From Ramazzottius varieornatus (lineage: Eukaryota > Tardigrada > Eutardigrada > Parachela > Ramazzottiidae), in contig BDGG01000012.1 in assembly GCA_001949185.1 (NCBI GenBank), positions 750,824 through 814,823 on the forward strand: a DNA stretch of 64,000 nt. Direction: 5' to 3'. Every line of letters begins with the position of its first letter. Position 1 is the first letter of the stretch. The notes below the pieces were generated by a model. That model was given only the letters and a program-made list of their open reading frames with translations, did not search any database and had not been told where the DNA came from. Shown piece after piece: positions 1-12,800 of the stretch. The translations under genes and the position numbers were made by a program.

Positions 1-1297
1 ACTAGAAGCGCGTTCCCCAAATTATCTGGAATGGTAGGAATAAACAACGATCAGACCAGAGTGTCGGCTTATAGTTGTATAGTTGTATCCACGATAATTC
101 CAAATAGTTACACCAGGCATCTCCCAAGTCGGGGCACTGCTTGACAGCATATCTAGCCATCGCCACCATCTTCATCAGCATTCTGCACTTTTCAGTGATA
201 TCTTTTTCACCGGCTAGCAGGAGTCTCAGGCTGCAGGAGATATTGATGATAGGCAAAACACTCGTGCGGTCCTGTAATAAACGTAATACTGTCAGAGTGG
301 GTACTGTACGTAACGAGACTAGAGATCAAATACAGCATACCAACATGGAGGCTTTTTCGAAGCAGGATATGGCCGTGTAGATGTTCCCTTGCTCCCAAAA
401 GCTCTCTCCAAGAGCTATCCAGAGGCGTGGGAAGTGAGCGAGATGCCTCACAGCGAACTGTAATTCTTCGTGCGCTTCCTTGGTTCGCACCGCGTCTATA
501 CTCAAGCAAAGAGCGCGGTACGCGAAATACCAGGAAAGGTTTCGGGGACTGAATATACCTAGGACCAGAAAAACCGTTTCATCAAAGCACTGCCATATGC
601 AAGGGAAATCCCGCTTACCGCCGAGTGGTGCCATCTTGTCCAGTGTCCCAGTAACAATATCGCTAATATCGCGAACTCGTCTGGAAGCGCGATCCGTCGG
701 GAAGTGCTCAAAGTAATAGTCCCGAAACTTTACTGCTCTATTGTGCAGGTCCTAGAAACAACCGACGTAAGACACGCGTAGTGCACAAGCACTGTCGTAC
801 TTGGAAGCTGGCGCAAAAACGCCATGATCGACAGATGACTTCAGCGCATTTGCAATTTCAAGCGGCGCACACTTCGGCCAAAACCACCTCTCGTGTGCGC
901 CACCTGAGATAACACCCACGCTTAATTCATTTGCCGACGTTCCAACCCGTGATAACGATCTGTAGAAACACCAACATACTTGAAGTTGAGAAAACGCCAT
1001 GGTTTCTTCTTTGGACGGTCTGTACAGACCACTCTTCAAGGATGCAGCAACATTCTCTTGGTCGATTTGCAGCAGACTGTTCGATGCCTTCTTCCTTCTC
1101 CTCCGCGCTTTGGTCGTCGCGGTCTTGATGCAAGCGTCGTCCATCTTCAACTCTTCGGGGCCATCGCCAAAGGGAGAGGAAGGAAGGGTGAAGCATCGAT
1201 GTCGCGAACCAGATGGTGGGAGCATGGAGTAGAGCTCCGGTTCATCCCCATCAGACATGCAAAAGGAGGACAAGTTTTTCTCCGTCGCTGATTCCAT
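1..1297 (-). CDS. TTC5: TTC5 (Strap) homologue, N-terminal part, runs off the left edge
   Basis: TTC5 is a tetratricopeptide-repeat cofactor known for p300/p53 stress responses and for tubulin mRNA autoregulation on ribosomes. Five exons are visible: 980-1297, 619-751, 341-558, 112-271 and 1-25, all with GT..AG borders and a continuous frame (284 residues). The family start of the TPR domain is visible as KFRDYYFEHFP, followed by a repeat with LWIALGESFWEQGNIYTA and, at the left edge, DAWYNLGNALL. The start is the ATG at 1295-1297. It gives a roughly 100-residue charged N-terminus (RRRRKK) that I do not recall in vertebrate TTC5, so the true start could be further in. Intron 1 carries a palindromic repeat. 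The C-terminal part, including the OB-like domain, lies outside the window. Assignment rests on remembered alignment; confidence is high for the family and moderate for the start. Confidence 0.82.
838..944. repeat. intronic palindromic element, copy 1 (TTC5 intron 1)
   Basis: The inner arms GGCGCACAC and GTGTGCGCC face each other across about 20 bases. The right end TTTGCCGACGTTCC matches the terminus of other copies. The left end is eroded. Confidence 0.75.
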
Positions 1298-1866
1298 TCG
1301 TGCGCGAGTATGCTTCAAGCTTCCGTCTTCCAAGATGTCTCGCTACCACCCAGTTCTCTCAGCCACAGAGCGAAAGATTAAACTACGTAGTCCGAGCTCT
1401 GGAGTCCGGGAGGCAAAGCGAAACGTTCAGTTTCACGAATGAAAATTGAAAATTCGTGATAAGTAAATCGGAATTTTCGGAAATCGATGTTGTGGTTCAA
1501 TCAGCAATCAAACCGGTCCAGTTAGCGAGGGCGGAGCGAACAAGAGTACCGGCCTATGAGAAACACCGCTGTGCTTAGATGTCGCAATCGTTCCAGCCTC
1601 CAGGTCTTGTAAAAGTTCTAACTTTCTTCCCAAATCTCAATTATCCTCAATCCCCCATTGAACCGCCCCAACAGTTCTCTAAGTACGATCCGCAATAAGT
1701 TCGTACGATATCATTGACAATTTTATGCCTATTTTGATGTAAGTCAGGATCTATCGTTGTGGAACGATTGAACTAGTCACCTGGAAGTTTTCGCTGGATC
1801 AACTTGCTGCGCCGGCAGATATCACTTCATACTCTTTGTTCCTGACAAGCTGGACAGTGGACAACC
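1298..1866. promoter_or_regulatory. divergent intergenic region between TTC5 and TBL3
   Basis: These 569 bases separate two start codons that point away from each other, so both promoters and 5' UTRs must lie here. I see no clear TATA box, no RNA gene and no repeat. Confidence 0.5.
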
Positions 1867-4800
1867 ATGGCCAGCAAGCTGAAAACGAGGTAAGTATCTT
1901 TCAATATTGTTGTTATGAACAGGAAGCTGCAAAGATATCTCCTTGCTGGTGCAGTCCTATCCATCCGTGAGCCGACTTATGTTTGTCGTTCGCTAGTTGT
2001 ATATATAGAGCGCTACTTCGTCGGGCTAGTCGCTGAGTACTTTCACTGGGCTCTGAGGATGCTTTGTTTTACAGTTTCGCTGTTGGCGCAAGATTCGAAC
2101 CCTTCTATCTTGGCGGAAAGCTGGAAGTGAGTTGGGAATGTGCTTGGTTCTTCGGCGAACGTAGCCTTGTACCTGTTTTGCTTGTCCGTAAGACTGATTT
2201 TTTACAATTATATGCTGTTTTCTGTCACCAGGTATCGCAGGACAACGAGTTTATTTTCTCGAGCAGCGGCAATGTCGTTAAAGTGTTCAGCATCAAAGAT
2301 GGAGCTGTCAGGTACAAACTGCAGGCCGACGAGGAAGACCAAATCACCATGTTCGTTCTCAATCCGGTAACGGAGGTAAGATTGCAGCAGTACTGAAAGC
2401 TTTATACAGCATACATTGGTAGATGGTTATGTTGATCTACACGTGTTTGTGTTTCATAGACTCTGGTTACTGTTAGCAGAAGTTTCCTCGTCCGCGAATG
2501 GTCGTGGAGGGAGTCCAAGGTCTTACGGACGTGGAAGGTATGGGTCGTTCGACTGTAAACATTGATATTAACCGTCCGATTATCAATTTACCATGCGAGC
2601 TGTCGCTTACCGCAAAGTTCATTCTAGGCTGTCCATCGCGCCGCGGTGACTTGCATGTCCTTCGATAGTACCGGTCAACTTCTCGCAACAGGAAGCGCCG
2701 ATTCCACCATAAAAATATGGCACACTGAACTGAAGTGGCACACGCACAGTCTTCGAGGCTCAAAAGGAGTTATCAAGTAAGCGTGTGTACCTCGTAGGCA
2801 ACTTGCTGTCAACGAAGGGGAACGCGAACTTCCTGGACCTACCATCTGGTTATCCTTTGTCGTTGCGAAAACGTTCTCTGTTTTCAGTGTGGTGAAGTTT
2901 CATCCCGACCAGTCCCGAGGCATGCTCGCATCCGCAGCGGATGACTGTCTTGTTAGAATATGGAATTTGGGTATGGGAAAAATGGCAGCCGCAATGGAAG
3001 GACACTTTGGAACGATTTCAGATTTGCAGTTTTCCTTGGACGGAAACAACATCATAAGGTACGTAATAATCGAAATCTTAGAACTCTATTCTCATCTGTA
3101 AGTACGCAAAAATTTCTTCCCAGCTCTTCGCGGGACAAGATTCTTATTGTGTGGAACCTTGCGTCCTTCGCTCCTTACAAAAAGCTGGCTGTATTCGAGG
3201 TCAGTTAGCTCTCCTTCCTTGTTCTTGCCAATCACAGATGTTTAGAAGACTTGGTCTTTTGATAGGAAGTGGAAAAGCTAGCTATGCTCCCCGCGGATTT
3301 TACCGCTCCGGGTCACGATTGCACGGAAGGGAACATGCTGGTGCTTACCGGCGGCTCCAAAGGTATACCATTCGAGGTTCACAGACGCGAGTTACAGACA
3401 TCGTTATCTGACTTTGACAGGCCGTATTTCCGTCTGGGATGTGACCGCTGGACGAAAACTCGATCCTATTGCGTACCTCACCGAGGCCGACGGAACAGAG
3501 GACGAACAACGGCGGATTGTTCAGCTTCACTTGAGCGCGAAACTCAATAAACTTTTGGTTGCCTCGGCCGACCAGAATGTTGTCGTTTACGACTTCCCTT
3601 CGTTAAAGACTGAGCACCAGGTATGTTAGTCTTGAATATACCCTTGACCTAAGGTGAATCAAATGCCTTGCAGTTTTCCGGCTTCAACGATGAAATTTTC
3701 GATCTCAAGTTTGCTGGAGCAAACGAAGGGTTCGCTGTGGTAGCCACCAACAGCGCGCGTCTGAAAGTATACAACATCACGACTGCTGACTGCAGGTTCG
3801 CTGATGGACACAGGGATGCGATCCTCTGTATCGCAGTGATCCGGCCGAAGAACCTTGTTGTCACGAGTTCCAAGGTAAGGTCTTTGCACTGGCTCCTTAC
3901 ATACGCTCACTGTTTGTCTGTTACTTACTCCTCCTTTGCATTATAGGATTGTGATATTCGGCTATGGACTTTTAATGAGCCGAAGATGTCGTTGAACTGC
4001 ACTGGAACAACTTCGGGACATACCAGCACTGTTGGAGCTCTAGCGACTTCTCAGTATGTTTTTCGGGCTTACGTTGATATGGTTGAAATGTTATGGGGTT
4101 CTTAAAGTGCAAGAATACTTTTCTTACAGCACCGATTCTAAGAACGACTTTGTGGTGTCTGGCAGCGAAGATTCCACACTGAAAGTTTGGCGTTTGACCG
4201 CAGAAACCACCCACAAAAAGACCAAGTACTCTCTGCAACCCGAACATACGGAAGTGGCTCATGAGAAAGGTATCAACTCAGTCTCCGTCTCACCCGACGA
4301 CAAATGGATCGTGTCAGCTGGTGGAGACAAGACCGCCAAAGTACGTTGTCAATTATTCATGTAGTCGCTCATGTTGTCATGTCCAACATGCGAAAACTCT
4401 TTCTAGGTGTGGAAAGCTAGACCATTCGGCCTCAAAGGAGTACTTCGTGGCCATAAAAGGCCGGTGTGGTGTGCCTTGTTTGCCCCTCATGATCAGGTAC
4501 GTGCAGTGACGACACTGTGATGCCTCTAAAGCGCTAGGGATTTAATTACGGTTAGCATGCTCGTAGATCGTGGGAACCAGTTCGGCCGACGGTACAGTGA
4601 AGCTGTGGGCCTTGTCCAACTTGACGTGTCTCAAAGTAAGACAAGCCTTCCCATTGGTTGTTTTGGTTCTGGTGGCAGCAGCTGATGCACTCTCCCTATG
4701 ATCACGTTCTTTAGACCTTCGAAGGACACGATTGCTCAGTGATGAAGTTTGCCTTTCTTTCCCGCGGACTTCAGATAATATCAGCGTAAGTACTGGCAGA

Positions 4801-5799
4801 CCATCAATAAAAGGAATGACAATCTTAATTTAATGGCTTTGGTTTTTGTAGCGGGTCTGACGGTCTCTTGAAGTTATGGGACGTGAGGAAGAACACGTGT
4901 ATGAAAACTTTTGACGAACATGACGACAAAGTGTGGTCGCTGGAGGTATCGTCCGACGAGAAACACCTGCTGACGGGAGCCGGAGATTCTACCTTCTTGC
5001 TGTGGGAAGATGTGACGGAAGAAGAACTGGCTGCGGAGCGACAGAAAGCCGACGCAAACATTGAACGGTATGTGGTCACTATGAATAAGTTTGTCTTTTA
5101 ATTATCCATATCTATAATATTCGTCTTACTATTGTCGCAGGGAACAAGAGCTGCAAAATCTACTGCAGAATAAAGATTTCCTCAAAGCATTCAGGATAGC
5201 CTTGGACCTCGACCAACCCAATCGTCTGCTCCACATAATCGGTGGTAAGTTCGAACGTGTGAGGTCTTTTCCGATTGAACTTCGAAACCTGACCTCTCCT
5301 CTTACGGAGCTAATGAATTTGGTCTTCGCTCATCAGATATCATGAAGGAGCCTTCCGGTCAAGAAAAGCTGACTGTAGTACTAAAGTCCTTGGACGATTT
5401 CAATCTCGGTATGTCGGTTGTAGATTGAGCACCTTGTAATTCTCTGATTTGCTAACAGTGCGTTTTGGGTCGCTGCAGAGCAACTCCTGCGGTACATCGT
5501 AGCGTGGAACACGAACAGTCGGCACACGTATTACGCCCAGTCCACACTTGCCTGCATCTTCAGGACAGTATTGCCTAAGCGATTGCTGCAGCTCCCCAAG
5601 ATTGGCAGTTACGTGGAAGGACTCATACCTTACACAGGTTTGTGGCGACGAACAGGTGGGCTTTTCGATAGGTTAACCACGATTGGTTTTGTTTTCAGAG
5701 CGACATGCGGCTCGGCTAGATCAATTACATGTCAGTTCCCTGTTCTCGCGCTATTTATGGAACAACGTCAAACAGCTTGGTGATATGGAGAAGACTTGA
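1867..5799 (+). CDS. TBL3: TBL3 / UTP13, WD40 protein of the SSU processome
   Basis: UTP13/TBL3 is a tandem WD40 beta-propeller subunit of the UTP-B complex, which binds the nascent pre-18S rRNA in the nucleolus. Twenty exons (from 1867-1889 to 5699-5799) join in frame to 796 residues, close to the roughly 800 of the human protein. Family landmarks are ARFEPFYLGGKLE at the N-terminus; WD blades such as LLATGSADSTIKIW, VSGSEDSTLKVW, SAGGDKTAKVW and SADGTVKLWAL; and the C-terminal Utp13 helical domain starting near EQELQNLLQNKDFLKAFRIA and ending NTNSRHTYYAQ..YTERHAARLDQL. Introns are mostly 53-110 nt. The start is the first ATG, directly before a GTAAGT donor. Its neighbour UTP25 is another processome factor. 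Confidence 0.95.
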
Positions 5800-6167
5800 C
5801 AGGAGTTGGAAGTTTGAAGTAACTGCCCTGTACATAATTACAGATCATTCTGAATCCCAAAGGAATTTTGTGGAGCGTATTTCAGATCAATTGTTTATTC
5901 CACTGTACTCCTATACACTTTGACATCTGCTTTACTCTGAAGCTAGCTGTCATCCAACCATTGTTACATACTGTACTACCAAAAGAAAATTCGACATCTC
6001 TGTATTCCCAGATGGAAGCGTCTCAGATAATTACAGAGTCAGCGGAAATCAAACATGGAAAAAATTACAGCGAGAACGTTTTGATGTACTCGTATCCGAT
6101 CTTCTTGTGTCAAAACTGAACAGAATTTTCTGCCCAATGGACCATGGTCACTACCCGTGAACGGGCG
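5800..6167. other. 3' intergenic stretch between TBL3 and the convergent small gene
   Basis: About 370 bases presumably hold the two 3' UTRs. I see no repeat, RNA gene or convincing reading frame. Confidence 0.4.
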
Positions 6168-6774
6168 TCACTTGCCTTTGGCCTGCATTTTGTGGAAGTG
6201 TCGCACATTCGGATTTTCGTTGTCGTCCGTCATTCGAACAATATCTTCCGGCTTTCTGTCAAAGCTAAACAGTTGGACAGGTGGCTTGTTTCCTAAAACA
6301 ATGCCGTCTCTGCGGAGAGCAGTGAAGGCGACTCCATTTGAGGGCAGATCGGCCACAATCCTGCGCGCTTCTTGCAACTCATCCTCGTCCCTTCCAAACA
6401 ATCTTTGGCCGGACATGTGGGCGACGCTCTCCGGAAATGCGTTCCTTCGAGGGTAAGAGGCCGATCCGGATTTCAGGATCGTATCTTGACGAGGTCCGAA
6501 GCCTTCGACCTAGATCACAGGATCAAGACGAACCGGAGAACCGGGGAAGTTTTACACGAGAAGCTTTACTGTAGTTAGTCCAGCAGGAACCAGTGATCAC
6601 AAAAAACCACAACAAACTTTCAAGAGCGTTGACTGCTATGCGAGATTGCTTGATTTACATGAGTGGTCTTTGGTGGTTTATCGCAATTACCTGGTTGGAG
6701 GGTTCTATTGCGCAATGTAGGTTAAAAAATTTCTAATTACTAACATTATAGCTTTTCGGACGCTGAAACTCCAT
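6168..6774 (-). CDS. unrecognised 123-aa protein, two exons
   Basis: Exon 2 (6168-6509) is open on the minus strand after a CTAG acceptor. It joins in frame (phase 0) to a 30-nt exon 1 (6745-6774) that starts with ATG and ends at a weak GTTAGT donor. The product is hydrophilic, contains SGQRLFGRDEDELQEAR and ends in HFHKMQAKGK. I see no signal peptide, membrane segment or known motif, and I do not recognise the family. The start codon lies only about 62 bp from the divergent UTP25 start, so the two genes must share a very tight bidirectional promoter. The reading frame and codon choice look coding. The first exon is the weak point. Confidence 0.5.
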
Positions 6775-6836
6775 TCTGGTCTACTGTGTCCTGCTCCTGT
6801 ATTCGTCTCCTGTGTGGACCGGATCCAGACAAAGAA

Positions 6837-9708
6837 ATGGCGAAGCGGAAACCGCCGGCTGAGAGCGAGAGAGTCTCGTCGGCAAGGTATGATTGCCATC
6901 ATTCGATATGTGACAACGAATCTATTGGTTGTGTAGTTGATAAGTATATCGGGATACACATTCCAGGGCCAGAAAGCATCGATCCAAGCGTCCGCGTTCT
7001 CAAGATACTGATCGGACTCTTAATGAACAGCTTACTTCGGAGGGTGAGGTCGAAGAGCTCGCTTCAGCTTCTGGACTGCTAGCCCAGACGTTTGCTAGCA
7101 GAGCAGTTGAATCCGACGACGACTACGACGGAGCAGTTCCAGTAGAAACGGAAGATGCCATTCCGAAAGATGAGACTGCAAACAGCGATGACGAAGGTGG
7201 AGATGGCGATGAAGACGCGAGTGACGTTGATAATGATGCTGCCTTTAACGAAGACGACACGGACAATCCGTCAGAAGAAGGTATGTTATTTTTCCATGTC
7301 GTTTGCAACCGGAAGTTCGCTGCTGGTGAACTCGCATCATTCTCACCCTGATCGCCCTGTTCGCGTAGATCCATTCGACGAACATTTTGGTCGGCTAATT
7401 GGAGAAAATGCTGCAGCTGCTGCGCAGAAAAAGACCCAAGCAGTGGAGTCTGTGATCATGGTATGGTAATAACTCTGATCTCTTCTCGAAGCGCTGTCAG
7501 ATGGTTACTCTCGCTGACCGTCAGCTGAGTGGTCGTGGATGATCTCCAGTATAGTTCCAGAGCACTGGAGAGTTCATTATGCATCGACTTTCGGACGAAA
7601 AGGAACCAGTGGTTGACGTCAAAGACGGCAAATCGCCCCGTAATTGTCACGTAAGTTAGTTATCCGTGGACTACAGTATTTGCAGAAGAATTAGGATCTC
7701 GCATAATGAAAGCGACCGTAGGTTCGTCAAAGTCTTGTAAAGAACATCGAAACAAACCAAGGGTTCTGGACGAGGAGGGCGGGCGAATTCTTCGCCATGA
7801 TGAACAGTTACACAGACCTCTTTCATTTTGCGAAGAACCACGAGATGGATCTGGATGTGAAACGATCCTACTCTTTGCATGTGCTGAACCATATTCTCAA
7901 GTAAGCCTCCTTCCTTCCTGCTATGCTGTGAAGGGTTTTTAAGAAGAACGACAAGCACACCTGTGCTTATTTGCTAGGGCGCGAAGTCGCATCATCGCGC
8001 ACAACATGAAGCTTTCTAAACGGTCGAAGAAAGAGTTCGCTGTCTACCGAGACCAAAGTTTCACTCGTCCCAAGGCCCTGATACTTGTGCCGTTCAAGCA
8101 TCACGCACTTCAGCTCTTCGAAATCTTCTGCGACCTGCTGAACACAAAAGAAGAAATCCAGGTGATGAACCGGAAGAAGTTCCTGGACAACTTCGGTCTA
8201 AAGGGAGTGGATCCCGTGCCGAACCTTGACCGACCGGAAGACTTCAGAGAAACCTTCAAAGGCAACACTCGGGACGGTTTTCGGGTAGGTATCGGCATCG
8301 CGAAGAAGACTTTGAAGATGTACACCGACTTTGCATCTTCGGATATTCTCATCGCCGATCCTTTGGGTCTGAGAATGATTATCGGTGAAGAAGGACAGAA
8401 ACAGAACGAATACGATTTCTTGTCCTCGATCGAAATACTCATACTCGACCAAGCTGACATCTTCATGATGCAGAACTGGGAGCATGTCTTGGTAAGAACA
8501 TGTCTATTGCTTCTCCTTTGCCTCTACCTTGAATGTCATCGTATATCATCGTCTCGTAGACTATTATGAAGAACATGAATCGACAACCGAAAGACACAAC
8601 CAACGTCGACTTCAGCCGCGTTCGAACGTGGGTGCTTAACGGGTGGAACTCGTTATACCGTCAGACCATGATCTTCAGTGCCTTCCGCTCTCCGGAGATT
8701 CAAGCTCTGATTAACCGATCTTGCTTCAGTTAGTCTCAACAGATAAGTGGGACAGTCAGATGAGCTGAACACGATCGTTGATACAAGTGGCGCAAGCTTT
8801 CGTTGTTACTGGGCTGGCATTGTGCGCCACTTGGGTGAAAGATCATTCTGGTTCAAGCCGTTTGCCCACTCCCGAATATGACGAACCACCTTGCTTTGGT
8901 CCGAACCTCCGTTTCACATACAGAGATTTTTAATGGATTTGTTTCTGCAGACTATGGTGGATCGTTGACAGCCAAAGCGACCACGCAGCCGGTGTTGACA
9001 TCTGTCGTGGTTTCAGCACCGCACTGTTTCCACAGGATACCAGGAAGTGATCACACGTCCTCCAGCGATGCCAGATTCAGATTCTTCGTCGAGAAGGTTG
9101 GTTAATTTGAATCGAACCTCTTTGACCTATTTCACTGCTCCTGTCACATCTTGTGTACTACCGTAGATACTACCTCAGATGACAGATAAGGCCAGAAGCC
9201 AGACCATGATCTTTGTCCCTTCGTATTTTGACTTTGTCCGTATCCGAAACCACTTCAAAAGGGAAGACATCAGCTTCGTGCAGATTGGTGACTACACTCC
9301 AGCCACCAAGGTCGCTCGAGCAAGAGATCTATTTTTTCACGGGAAGAAACACTTTTTACTGTACACCGAACGTTTCCATTTCTTCTACCGGTAAGAGCAA
9401 CGACGTCAACCTTTGTGGCTGCAGATTTATGAATATCACCCAACACTTTTCTGATTTTCAGATACCGCATACGCGGCATCCGGCACATTCTCTTCTATGG
9501 CCTCCCACACTACACACACTACTACGCCGAACTGTGTAACATGATGGTGGGAGATGACACCGATGTTTTGCACCAGTTCACCTCCGATGTTCTGTACTCG
9601 AAATTTGACGCGTTTAGTTTAACGTCTATAGTTGGCCCAGCGAAAGCTCAGACTATGCTCCAGTCTGATAAGACTGTCCATCTTTACGTAACTAGTCCTG
9701 ACGAATAG
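6837..9708 (+). CDS. UTP25: UTP25 (DIEXF / digestive organ expansion factor)
   Basis: UTP25 is a nucleolar, helicase-like SSU-processome factor needed for 18S rRNA maturation; it has a DEAD-like fold with degenerate ATPase motifs. Ten exons join in frame to 676 residues. An acidic N-terminal tail (ESDDDYDG, NSDDEGGDGDEDASD) is followed by the conserved core: EFFAMMNSYTDLF, FTRPKALILVPFKHHAL, SSDILIADPLGLRMIIGEE, LDQADIFMMQNWEHV (DQAD in place of DEAD), FVPSYFDFVRIRNHF, LLYTERFHFFYR and IRHILFYGLPHY. The start is the ATG at 6837 (MAKRKPP). Intron 7 (8729-8950) contains a palindromic repeat. The exon 4 boundary (7555-7650) was chosen from phase and similarity and is the least certain. Confidence 0.94.
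8748..8875. repeat. intronic palindromic element, copy 2 (UTP25 intron 7)
   Basis: AAGTGGCGCA at 8785 pairs with TGCGCCACTT at 8822. The outer parts (GTGGGACAGTCAGATGAGCT on the left, GTTTGCCCACTCCC on the right) extend the palindrome to about 128 bp. Confidence 0.85.
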
Positions 9709-9857
9709 TATCATCCCAAGAACCTTTTACAAGCTTCATGGCTAATAGTTCCCATGACGAGTATGTGTCTGAGTGACCTCTTTCATTGACTGGCTTGAAT
9801 TAAAGTACAGTTAGTTCCTTATTGACGTTATTTGTGAGTCGTTCTTCCTATTCGCAG

Positions 9858-12800
9858 ATGACTGCGAAGAAGAAGCACGTACAGAAGTTGCTGACAAAGC
9901 TTCGTGATGGTTCTCCGATAGCGCCCACTTTCCAGGAGGCAATCGACACACTGACACGTCAAAAGGATGATCCCCCTTTAGCCGATTTCGAAGCTCGTGG
10001 AGGTAACCTAGATCATCTCAAAGGGGATGCACTGTACGCGTATCTGGAACTTCAGAGCGGTCGACAACGTCGTCAGCTGGAACAGAACACCATCGAACTG
10101 GAGGAAACCATATATCGTATCAACCAACTGTTGGATAACCATGGCTTCTTACCTTATATGCAAGTACGTTGACCGGATAAAAAATGAGATTTCAGCAGAT
10201 AAATTGAGCATGATCGTATGTCAAGTGGTGCACGTTCTCATTGTTAATTGCTAGGAGTGTGCGCCACTTGGGAAAACGATTATGTTCGAGTCATTTGCCG
10301 ACGTCCCAATTGATACCAAAAACAGACACAGTAGGATATGTGTTGTCCGCTTGTACGAACGTATGCAGAGAATATACACAAAAAGGTATTCTCGTGGCAT
10401 CGTTGTACTATGTTTGAAATGAATTCAGAAAATAATTCGAGAGTCATGAATATTTTTCTTTGAATGTAGCCGGCAGCCACCGCTCAACAGGAACACGACT
10501 CACACTTCTTCCATGTCATCAAGGAAGCTAAAGTACAGGAAGCCGGCGTCCTTACCGCCATTTCTGAATACATAGAACTGCACATGGCCAAGGCCAAACA
10601 ACAGTACGACGCTATGAAAGAGATCGAGCAATGGTTCCTCGACATGTTGAACGACAAAGGTCTGGAGAACGAATTCAACCAAGAGCTGCTCAGTATTCGT
10701 CAACGACACAGAGAACAGGTGGTCAGTGATGAAGCTGTCGAGGATGCTTTGAGAAGAGTTCAGCAGACTGGAAGCAAACTAAAAGAAATAGGTGATATTC
10801 TCATTTTGACATCGTCCGATGGTGTAAAGGTCTTCGATGGTCCCCCGCCGGATCCGGAGAACACGTGCACGTTACTTGTTCCAAATGAAGACAACACGGA
10901 CACTCGCTTTGTGTTCACTGTCATACTGGACGACGAGCTAATGTTCCGCGAAGAAAAGGTCCAGATGTTGGCGCAGCAGTACCTGAAGGGTATGATCTTC
11001 TATGGCTCGGCTGCTCGACATAAGAATCGCGCCCAAAAGCGGAAAGTCATCAGGCTGATGATGCGCCAACTGGAAGCGATCTACAAGTAATTCCGGTACT
11101 TTCCTCCTGACTTCCGCTTGTACCTTCGTGTATTAATACTGCATTGGAATAAATGGGTTGAGGGATTTCTTGGTTCTGTAGCGAGGCCGGCAAACGACAT
11201 GTTGAAAATGACGCACGTTTCCATTGTTGTCGGCTGGAAGCGTGCGCCACTAAAGACAGCGATTTGATATGTTCAGTTTGCTGGCCTTTCAGCTTTGCTC
11301 ATAAGACTATCATTGATGTGATTTGAAAATTGAACAGGTGGAAAGGTTTTTTATCGGTAGTTTCATCAAGCGACTACGAGCTGCTGTTTTTGCCGCCCAA
11401 GGTGACGCCAGTAATCAGAAGGCTCGAGCTGACGATATATCGGCACAGAAGGAGCAAGCGTACAAAGACAGAGATCGCTATCGAGCTCAGGTGGATGACG
11501 GAGATTCTCTTTTGAAAAAGGCTATAGCGGAAGCCGATCATTTACGCCTGCAAAAGTCCATGTTGGAAACTACGATCAAAGAGCTCACGGAGGAACAGGC
11601 TCAACAGGCGGCTTCCATCTCATCCGCAAGCAGTCGTCATAGATCGGGATTCGAGACTATTATTCACCATGAAAGTCACAGCAACCATCCGAGTAGCGCC
11701 AGCATAACTGCATTCCCACCACGAAAAAGGTAAAAAAACGTTTCAAAAACTAGTAACAAAGAAGATATACTGTTGTTGTCCAAAACTGACCGACCACGAA
11801 TAACTTTGATCTACAAGTTGCTACAAGAGTAGAAGACCAAAGTTAACGTGGGAGACCATCTCTGTTTTTCGTTTGAAGTGCTCGTCCAACTGGACCACAT
11901 CTTCAGGTGGAGCTTGACAGCGAAGATGACACTGTTCCATCTGGTCCGCCCACAGCGGGGTTGACAGTTGCCGGCAGACCCCGAGAATCCACGAGCGTAA
12001 GTCGCGAGCCAAGTGCGCCACAAAAGCGGCGTCGCAAACGAGGCGAGAAAGCCGACCAGGACGTTCGTGGTCCCGAGGATCCTTCCGGTCCCTCATCCCC
12101 ACAAAACACGCCTCAGGATGAAACTGCTGCGGACGGAAAGACTCGTGCAGTGAGTGGTCAGCTCGGGGGAAGCGCAGGAATACCAGACCCTTTTGATACT
12201 TCTTCCGGCGGCGAAGAACATACAAAAGGTCCTCACGGTCGTGACAGAGGAAAGGCCATCAGCAAACAACGACCAGAAAAACTTGAGCTTGGAGAAGGGA
12301 AAGAAGACAGCAAGGAAGGTAACAATGGAAGAAACAGCAAGGCAGGCAAAGAAGATGAGGAAGGAAAAGAAAGGGGGAAAGAGCTACAGGGTCTTCCCAG
12401 CGAAGAAGACCACTTCCCGCAAGCTGTGAAAAGTCTCGAGCTGAAGGACACCAGCGGTGTCGACAAAGACCTGGCCTTTGAACTGGACGCCACCGACCAA
12501 GCAGAAGGGTCCCGACCAAGTTCACCAACTTCGCCAAAGAAGGCTCATAAGGGCAAGTCTCGTCGTGCAAGTCGGCATCGAGTGCGGGGTTCCATAGATA
12601 AGCGTCGACAAAGCTTAGCTCAGGATGGCAAGGAGGAAGAACCCGTTCAACAACAAGTATTTCCATCATGAAGTGACGCATGGAACGTCGGCAAACGAAC
12701 TGAACATGGCTGTTACTCGCATCTCCAGTGGCGCACGAATCCATTGTTAACAGCGAGAACTGGGCGCCACTTTGGCAATGCGATTCTGTTCAAGTCATTT

